Shown here: positions 1 to 6,052 of the stretch, piece after piece
How the letters are laid out: every line of letters begins with the position of its first letter
Numbering within the stretch: the stretch's first letter is position 1
Assembly: GCA_036645575.1 (NCBI GenBank)
Contig: JAVXNW010000127.1
Location: 1 to 6,052 of the forward strand
Reading direction: 5' to 3'
Source of the DNA: JAVXNW01 sp036645575
Lineage (GTDB): Bacteria > Bacillota > Clostridia > Christensenellales > Aristaeellaceae
DNA length: 6,052 nt
Notes under the pieces: generated by a model
The model's input: the letters and a program-made list of their open reading frames with translations, nothing else
What the model was told of the DNA's origin: nothing
Databases searched by the model: none
Position numbers and translations under genes: made by a program

Positions 1-160
1 CAAAAAGATCCGGCGCAATCTTGCCGCTTTCATCCGAACAACAGCGCCATTTAACGCTTAAGTTGACGGCATTGCCCGCGAAGGTCTTTGCCCCCCGCGA
101 AGGCCTTTGCTCCCCCGCACAGGCCTTCGCCCCCGCATCCACCCCCCAAGAAATACCGCG
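1..160. other. Non-coding stretch beyond the gyrA terminator
   Basis: I see no supportable gene here. The part from about 78 to 134 is a short GC-rich repeat cluster, listed separately. Two plus-strand frames entering from the left edge close early, at TAA 52-54 and TAA 59-61. A convergent gene could therefore end here and share the terminator at 162-195, but 17 to 19 codons are too few to identify one. On the minus strand an ATG at 33-31 opens a frame of 11 codons to the window edge. It has no recognisable ribosome binding site, so I do not call it. Confidence 0.5.
78..134. repeat. Three imperfect tandem copies of a GC-rich ~19-bp unit
   Basis: Three adjacent units lie at 78-96, 97-116 and 117-134, with an approximate consensus GCGAAGGCCTTTGCNCCCCC. 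Each begins with GC, contains AGG(C/T)CTT(C/T) or a close variant, and ends in a C run. The core GCGAAGGCCTTTGC of the middle copy is nearly self-complementary around GGCCTT/AAGGCC, so each unit could fold into a small hairpin. The copies differ at several positions and vary from 18 to 20 bases. This could be an intergenic repeat family or low-complexity drift; the window alone cannot decide. Confidence 0.6.
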
Positions 161-161
161 C

Positions 162-195
162 AAAAAAGCGCTGCCCGGTGATGGGCAGCGCTTTT
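162..195 (-). terminator. Intrinsic terminator after gyrA
   Basis: A perfect 13-bp inverted repeat (164-176 with 183-195, arms AAAAGCGCTGCCC and GGGCAGCGCTTTT) encloses a 6-base loop at 177-182. Read on the minus strand, the GC-rich part of the stem is followed directly by six T residues (complement of 162-167), the classic Rho-independent arrangement. It lies about 43 bases beyond the gyrA stop and closes the gyrBA transcript. On the plus strand the stem is followed by only four T residues before GCGCG, so it may work weakly in that direction too. Confidence 0.93.
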
Positions 196-237
196 GCGCG
201 CTTGGATGTCTTATTCAGGCCTTGCGCCTCGGCGCGC

Positions 238-2865
<2,628 letters not shown>

Positions 2866-2868
<3 letters not shown>

Positions 2869-2884
2869 AGGGATTGACCTCCCG
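2866..2884 (-). promoter_or_regulatory. gyrA ribosome binding site, fixing a TTG start
   Basis: On the minus strand GGGAGGT (2883-2877) is followed by an 8-base spacer and TTG (2868-2866). The in-frame ATG at 2859-2857 would sit 17 bases from the same element, outside the normal range. TTG is therefore the likelier start, adding the residues Met-Ser-Asp before the ATG. Confidence 0.8.
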
Positions 2885-2907
2885 TTTTATTCGGAAACCG
2901 CAAACCC

Positions 2908-2926
2908 ATTGGGGGCGTGCCCCAAT
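2908..2926 (-). other. Hairpin in the gyrB-gyrA junction
   Basis: ATTGGGG (2908-2914) can pair with CCCCAAT (2920-2926) around a 5-base loop. Alternatively GGGGC/GCCCC pair with one bulged base. It sits between the gyrB stop and the gyrA ribosome binding site, about 24 bases from the latter. No T run follows on the minus strand, so it is not an intrinsic terminator. A role in mRNA stability or processing between the two subunits is possible but unproven. Confidence 0.45.
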
Positions 2927-2940
2927 TAATCAACGCTTCC

Positions 2941-4875
2941 CTAGATATCAAGATCGGCAACCAGCTTGCAGTTCTGCTCGATGAACTCGCGCCGTGGCTC
3001 CACCTGATCGCCCATCAGCAGCGTAAACATCTCGTCCGCCGCAATCGCGTCTTTGATGTCCACGCGCAGCATACAGCGGCTCTCCGGGTTCATGGTGGTG
3101 TCCCACAGCTGTTGCGCGCTCATCTCGCCCAGACCCTTGTAGCGCTGGATGTCGGGCTTGGCGTCGCGCCCCATCTCGGTCAGCAGGCTTTGCAGTTGGT
3201 CGTCGGTGTAGACGTAACGCTGGCTCTTGCCGCGCGACACCTTGTAAAGCGGCGGCTGCGCGATATAGACATAGCCCTCCTCGATGAGGCGCGGCATATG
3301 CCGATAGAAAAACGTGAGCAGCAGGATGCGGATGTGGCTTCCATCGACGTCGGCATCGGTCATGCAGACGATGCGGTGATACCGAAGCCGCGCCGGGTCG
3401 AACTCCTGGCCAAAGCCGCCGCCAAAGGCGGTGATCATCGCCTTGATCTCGGCGTTGGCCAAGATCTTGTCCATGCGCGTCTTTTCCACGTTCAGGATCT
3501 TGCCGCGCAGCGGCAGGATCGCCTGAAAGTGCCGGTCGCGCCCGTTCTTGGCCGAGCCGCCTGCGGAGTCGCCCTCGACGATGAATATCTCGCACTTGGA
3601 CGGGTCGCGCTCGGAGCAGTCCGCCAACTTCCCGGGCAGCGTGCCCGATTCGAGCGCGGTCTTGCGCCGCGTCAGGTCGCGCGCCTTGCGCGCCGCCTCG
3701 CGCGCCCGCGCGGCGGACAGGCACTTGTCCAGCACCATGCGCGCAATCGCGGGGTTTTCCTCAAAGAAGGTGGCCAGCTTGTCGGCGACCAGCTGATCGA
3801 CCATCGCGCGCACTTCGCTGTTGCCCAATTTTGTCTTGGTCTGCCCCTCGAACTGCGGGTCGATCAGCTTCACCGACACGATCGCGGTCATGCCCTCGCG
3901 GATGTCCTCGCCGGTCAGGTTCTGGTCGCTCGCCTTCAGAATGCTGTTTTTGCGGCCGTAGTCGTTGACCACGCGCGTGAGCGCCGAGCGAAAGCCGGCC
4001 AGGTGCGTGCCGCCCTCGGGCGTGTGGATGTTGTTGGCAAAGCACAGCGTCAGTTCGTTGAACCCGTCGTTCCACTGAAGCGCGACCTCGGCCGTGGTGG
4101 TGCCGCTCATGCCGCTTATGTAGACCGGCGGCTTGTGCAGCGGCTCCTTGTGGCGGTTTAAGTACTCGACGAAGGAGACGATGCCGCCCTCGTAGTGATA
4201 TTCCTGCACAAGTTCCGGCTCGGTTCGCTCGTCGGTCAGGATGATGCGAATGCCCTTGTTCAAAAACGCCATCTCGCGCATACGCGTCTTGAGCGTGTCA
4301 AACTCGAAGTTGCCGGTCTCAAAGATGCCCGCCTCCGGCGTCTCGCCTGTCTTGAGGTCGGGCCAGAACTGGATGGTGGTTCCGGTGCGGTCGGTATCGC
4401 CCACCACCTTGAGGTCGTAGAGGATCTTGCCGCGCGCATATTCCTGCTGATAGATCTTGCCGTCCTGATAGACGAGCACCTTTAGATGGCTGGACAGCGC
4501 GTTGACCACCGACGCGCCCACGCCGTGCAGGCCGCCCGACACCTTGTAGCCGCTTCCGCCAAACTTGCCGCCCGCGTGCAGGATCGTCAGGCACACCTCG
4601 ACCGCCGGACGCCCCATCTTCGGGTGAATGCCCACCGGAAAGCCGCGCCCGTTGTCCACGACCAGCACCGATCCGTCTTTTTTGAGCGTCACCAGAATCT
4701 TGTCGCAGTACCCCGCAAGCGCCTCGTCAATGGCGTTATCGACAATCTCATACACCAAGTGGTGTAGGCCCCGCTCGTCGGTGGAACCGATATACATGCC
4801 CGGGCGCTTGCGCACCGCCTCCAGCCCCTCGAGCACTTGGATCTGACTTTCGTCATAATGGTTGTTGTTTGCCAT
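2941..4875 (-). CDS. gyrB: DNA gyrase subunit B
   Basis: This 644-residue protein is the ATPase and TOPRIM subunit of gyrase. The N-terminal GHKL domain shows catalytic Glu43 and Mg-binding Asn47 in YEIVDNAIDEAL, DNGRG (74-78) with adenine-contacting Asp74, the lid motif GGLHGVG (114-120), and RTGTT (163-167). The transducer domain carries QTKTKLG (345-351), with Lys347 matching the ATP-contacting lysine of E. coli. TOPRIM motifs are EGDSAGGSAK (434-443, Glu434) and DADVDGSH (507-514, Asp507 and Asp509), with PLRGKILNVEK at 455-465. QRYKGLGEM (577-585) follows in the C-terminal tail region. The length matches Gram-positive GyrB and lacks the insertion that lengthens the E. coli protein. The ATG start has a modest AAAGGG six bases upstream. 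Residue 137, aligned with coumarin-contacting Arg136 of E. coli, is Gln (codon CAG). A 72-bp gap separates gyrB from gyrA, which it presumably cotranscribes with from the promoter at about 4955-4983. ParE is excluded mainly by the GyrA-box partner downstream. Confidence 0.99.
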   Translation of the reverse strand: MANNNHYDESQIQVLEGLEAVRKRPGMYIGSTDERGLHHLVYEIVDNAIDEALAGYCDKILVTLKKDGSVLVVDNGRGFPVGIHPKMGRPAVEVCLTILHAGGKFGGSGYKVSGGLHGVGASVVNALSSHLKVLVYQDGKIYQQEYARGKILYDLKVVGDTDRTGTTIQFWPDLKTGETPEAGIFETGNFEFDTLKTRMREMAFLNKGIRIILTDERTEPELVQEYHYEGGIVSFVEYLNRHKEPLHKPPVYISGMSGTTTAEVALQWNDGFNELTLCFANNIHTPEGGTHLAGFRSALTRVVNDYGRKNSILKASDQNLTGEDIREGMTAIVSVKLIDPQFEGQTKTKLGNSEVRAMVDQLVADKLATFFEENPAIARMVLDKCLSAARAREAARKARDLTRRKTALESGTLPGKLADCSERDPSKCEIFIVEGDSAGGSAKNGRDRHFQAILPLRGKILNVEKTRMDKILANAEIKAMITAFGGGFGQEFDPARLRYHRIVCMTDADVDGSHIRILLLTFFYRHMPRLIEEGYVYIAQPPLYKVSRGKSQRYVYTDDQLQSLLTEMGRDAKPDIQRYKGLGEMSAQQLWDTTMNPESRCMLRVDIKDAIAADEMFTLLMGDQVEPRREFIEQNCKLVADLDI

Positions 4876-4890
4876 GAACTGCCCTTTCCC
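4876..4890 (-). promoter_or_regulatory. gyrB ribosome binding site (weak)
   Basis: Upstream of the gyrB ATG (4875-4873) the minus strand reads GGGAAAGGG (4890-4882), then a 6-base spacer CAGTTC. AAAGGG only partly matches the Shine-Dalgarno consensus. The stem of the leader hairpin ends a few bases upstream, so folding could affect ribosome access. Confidence 0.65.
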
Positions 4891-4891
4891 C

Positions 4892-4925
4892 GCGCCTGTG
4901 GCGGCTTGCCGCCCCGCAAAGGCGC
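4892..4925 (-). promoter_or_regulatory. Two-tier hairpin in the gyrB leader
   Basis: An inner stem GGCGGC (4900-4905) / GCCGCC (4908-4913) with a 2-base gap is enclosed by an outer stem GCGCCT (4892-4897) / AGGCGC (4920-4925), separated by small internal loops. It lies in the predicted 5' leader, ending 16 bases before the gyrB start codon. No T run follows in the direction of transcription, so it is not an obvious attenuator. It does not match any riboswitch I recognise. A role in translation or stability is inference from its position. Confidence 0.55.
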
Positions 4926-4954
4926 AAATGTCCCCAATTATTTATCTTCTATAT

Positions 4955-4983
4955 ATTATAGCACTTTTTGGCATCGTTATCCA
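4955..4983 (-). promoter_or_regulatory. gyrBA promoter with extended -10
   Basis: On the minus strand a perfect TATAAT (4960-4955) is preceded by TG and one base (TGCTATAAT), an extended -10 element. At exactly 17 bases upstream lies TGGATA (4983-4978), matching TTGACA at 4 of 6 positions. The transcript would start near 4948, giving a leader of roughly 70 bases. The region just downstream of the -10 is strikingly AT-rich in an otherwise GC-rich neighbourhood. Gyrase promoters in other bacteria respond to DNA relaxation; whether this one does cannot be read from the sequence. Confidence 0.85.
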
Positions 4984-5078
4984 GACCCGCAGTACATTTT
5001 ACACGGTCGCCAAGGGGGCATGAAGGACGCTTGCCGATGGGGCGGCGGGCGGGTAACCATCGAATCCACCGCACACAA
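4984..5078. other. Intergenic stretch between promoter and terminator
   Basis: No open frame with a ribosome binding site, no RNA gene and no convincing operator is visible. The segment contains a GC-rich patch (GGGGCGGCGGGCGGG, 5039-5053). Together with the gyrB promoter and leader on one side and the hairpin at 5077-5112 on the other, it makes up the 307-bp gap between gyrB and the small gene upstream. Confidence 0.5.
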
Positions 5079-5112
5079 AAGGCGGTCTCTATTGCAAGAA
5101 CGGAGCCGCCTT
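5077..5112 (-). terminator. Probable intrinsic terminator of the small-gene unit
   Basis: AAGGCGG (5079-5085) pairs with CCGCCTT (5106-5112). Beyond a single bulged T at 5086 the stem continues as CTC (5087-5089) with GAG (5103-5105), giving about 10 bp around a 13-base loop. Read on the minus strand the stem ends in CCGCCTTTTGTGTG, so a four-T run follows, interrupted afterwards by G. It lies about 70 bases after the stop of the gene at 5183-5620 and before the gyrB promoter, where a terminator separating the two units is expected. The short T run makes it less certain than the one after gyrA. Confidence 0.65.
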
Positions 5113-5164
5113 GGTTAACCGGCTAGGCTATGAATGAAGCGCATGAACGGAAGCCGCCCGCGTC

Positions 5165-5191
5165 GCGGGATTTAGTCAGCGGTTACTTAAG
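5165..5191 (-). repeat. 3'-end repeat, copy 1
   Basis: The 17 bases 5165-5181 (plus strand GCGGGATTTAGTCAGCG) recur exactly at 5686-5702. Extending ten more bases to 5191 keeps 24 of 27 identical. This copy overlaps the last codons and stop of the 5183-5620 gene; the exact 17-bp part begins one base after its TAA. Confidence 0.85.
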
Positions 5192-5620
5192 CGCCGTCAT
5201 CATCTTTTTCAGCAAGGAGAACGATTTGGGCGCCCAAACGCTGTAGGTGCGCTGATCCGTTGTCGTGACATAGCCCCGATTGAGCGTAATGATATCCACA
5301 GGCCTGGACAGATGGTGAATTACAACCGAATAGTGTTCGTCCGGCTTCTCGATAAACTCACGCGGCGCGAATGGCGGGAGGATTCTGCGAACCAAAATAT
5401 CTCCCATATATTGCGCGACCAAGCCCATCTTGGCTTCATCCGTCACCTCATATTCGTCATCGACCGCTCCGTTATATTGCGTGACCTGTATTTTTACCGC
5501 GTCTTCAAGCACGCTCGGTTCGATTTCGGACAATTGTATTGGCCGAAAATAGACGAATGCCGCGACGATAAACAGCAGCACGATGGTGAACACAACATGC
5601 CGGAGGCGAAGCCTTTTCAT
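5183..5620 (-). CDS. Small membrane-anchored protein, unknown function
   Basis: I do not recognise this 145-residue protein. It begins with a basic segment (MKRLRLRH), then a hydrophobic stretch at about residues 9-25. No lipobox cysteine and no clear signal-peptidase site follow, so it looks like an uncleaved signal anchor with residues 30-145 outside the membrane. The protein has no cysteine. The exported part alternates predicted strand-like stretches (KIQVTQYN, HYSVVIHHL, VDIITLNRGYVTTT, RTYSVWA) with a helical segment at about 60-80 and ends in a basic helix-like tail (SLLKKMMTALK). The ATG start is supported by GAGGGGGG nine bases upstream. The gene follows the partial gene at 5708 by 87 bases on the same strand and may share its transcript. 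GC content is visibly lower than in gyrase. Small cell-surface proteins of this shape are common in Bacillota, but I can assign no family. Confidence 0.8.
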   Translation of the reverse strand: MKRLRLRHVVFTIVLLFIVAAFVYFRPIQLSEIEPSVLEDAVKIQVTQYNGAVDDEYEVTDEAKMGLVAQYMGDILVRRILPPFAPREFIEKPDEHYSVVIHHLSRPVDIITLNRGYVTTTDQRTYSVWAPKSFSLLKKMMTALK

Positions 5621-5637
5621 GAAATATTACCCCCCTC
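5621..5637 (-). promoter_or_regulatory. Strong ribosome binding site of the small membrane-protein gene
   Basis: The minus strand reads GAGGGGGG (5637-5630), a 9-base AT-rich spacer (TAATATTTC) and then ATG (5620-5618). This supports both the start and the coding strand over the overlapping plus-strand open frame. Confidence 0.8.
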
Positions 5638-5642
5638 GTATT

Positions 5643-5676
5643 CTTTTGCAGGGCGGAGATGGCGGAAATGCAAAAG
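5643..5676. repeat. 8-bp inverted repeat between the two small genes
   Basis: CTTTTGCA (5643-5650) and TGCAAAAG (5669-5676) are perfect inverted copies around an 18-base spacer, which itself contains GGCGGA twice (5652-5657 and 5661-5666). No T run follows on the minus strand, so a terminator is unlikely. It sits 5-6 bases upstream of the ribosome binding site of the 5183-5620 gene and could be an operator or an mRNA stem. Confidence 0.5.
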
Positions 5677-5685
5677 CCAGCGCGT

Positions 5686-5712
5686 GCGGGATTTAGTCAG
5701 CGATTCCCTAAG
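5686..5712 (-). repeat. 3'-end repeat, copy 2
   Basis: This is the second copy of the 17-bp exact repeat (5686-5702), 24 of 27 identical when extended to 5712. It overlaps the stop codon of the partial gene at 5708-6052, the same relative place as copy 1. The two stop codons are not in the same frame of the repeat, so the conserved object is the nucleic acid, not a shared protein end. Confidence 0.85.
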
Positions 5713-6052
5713 TGGGATGCTTTTCATATTGCACGATCAACCCATTTGCACGCCATGCACAACCCGTCGCCAAAATCTTATCGCCCTGTGTTACCGCGAA
5801 TTCAGTTACGGTATAGCCGGGTTTGACCCCTACAACCCATTGTTCAGCGGGAATTTGACAGGACACGGCCTTTTCAATAACGTCAGCGCCCATCGGATCA
5901 TAGCCCATAGAATAGGCGACAGCGGCCTTGATGTCGGAAATCCTATAGCCCTCCGCGCCCCGCTCGTCCATTCGAAGGCTCCAACCTCTTTTTGCCGCAA
6001 AGCGATAAACATCTGACAACCGAACAGGTCCCTTGACCACATCAACTTGTTC
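5708..6052 (-). CDS. Unrecognised protein, partial (N-terminus outside window)
   Basis: The visible 114 codons are open to the right edge. A GTG at 6040-6038 is possible, but no ribosome binding site precedes it and the frame continues upstream as Glu-Gln-Val-Asp, so I read the gene as truncated by the window. Numbered from that GTG, it has a helical, basic stretch (LSDVYRFAAKRGW, 8-20), a segment GYRISDIKAAVAYSMGYD (31-48), and a C-terminal half with likely beta strands (EQWVVGVKPGYTVTEFAV, 66-83; NGLIVQYEK, 99-107). Cysteines are at 61 and 94. No signal peptide or membrane segment is visible in this part. I cannot assign a family. It stops 87 bases before the small membrane-protein gene on the same strand, and its composition resembles that gene more than gyrase. 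Confidence 0.65.
   Translation of the reverse strand, partial: EQVDVVKGPVRLSDVYRFAAKRGWSLRMDERGAEGYRISDIKAAVAYSMGYDPMGADVIEKAVSCQIPAEQWVVGVKPGYTVTEFAVTQGDKILATGCAWRANGLIVQYEKHPT

Noticed and set aside
1..33. Start of a minus-strand gene reading MKAARLRRIFL to the left edge
   Set aside because: Only 11 codons are visible, with no ribosome binding site or convincing promoter upstream.
5157..5169. CCCGC/GCGGG mini-hairpin just after the small membrane-protein gene as a terminator
   Set aside because: The stem is only 5 bp with a 3-base loop and no T run follows on the minus strand. The hairpin at 5077-5112 is the better candidate.
5113..5191. Integron-style attC site after the small gene, suggested by repeated 3' ends and the palindrome GGTTAACC
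   Set aside because: I could not find the paired RYYYAAC and GTTRRRY core sites with the required symmetric arms, and no integrase gene is in view.
5312..6016. A 234-codon plus-strand open frame spanning both small genes and their gap
   Set aside because: No ribosome binding site or recognisable domain is seen, and it lies antisense to two frames. The gene at 5183-5620 has a strong ribosome binding site and a credible membrane anchor. A transcript from the plus strand would reopen the question.

Overview
The window carries a high-GC bacterial gyrBA operon on the minus strand. Protein features (a compact 644-residue GyrB without the proteobacterial insertion, and GyrA with a canonical GyrA box plus a second box-like motif) resemble Bacillota gyrases. 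My best guess is a high-GC member of the Clostridia; this is inferred from remembered family features, not from a search.

All supported genes read right to left. From the right edge: a partial unrecognised gene (5708-6052, start outside the window); an 87-bp gap holding a 34-bp inverted-repeat structure; and a small membrane-anchored protein of unknown function (5183-5620). Then comes a 307-bp gap with a probable terminator closing the small-gene unit and a strong extended -10 promoter for gyrB. The transcribed leader has a two-tier hairpin next to the ribosome binding site. gyrB (2941-4875) follows, then a 72-bp junction with a small hairpin, then gyrA (238-2868), which starts at a TTG. A textbook intrinsic terminator lies at 162-195. 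The leftmost 160 bases hold three imperfect GC-rich repeats and no supportable gene.

GyrB supplies the ATPase and TOPRIM metal-binding parts, and GyrA supplies the DNA-cleaving tyrosine and the DNA-wrapping domain. Together they form the A2B2 DNA gyrase that introduces negative supercoils. The promoter and terminator positions fit one gyrBA transcript. The two right-hand genes look like a separate unit of lower GC content: one 60-base line sampled there is 50% GC, against 72% in one sampled line of gyrA. The usual recF neighbour does not lie directly upstream of gyrB.

I found no evidence for a new multi-gene system. The points most worth a second look are: a 17-bp exact repeat (24 of 27 positions when extended) at the 3' ends of both small genes; a glutamine in GyrB where coumarin-sensitive enzymes usually have arginine; the long acidic tail of GyrA; and the structured gyrB leader.
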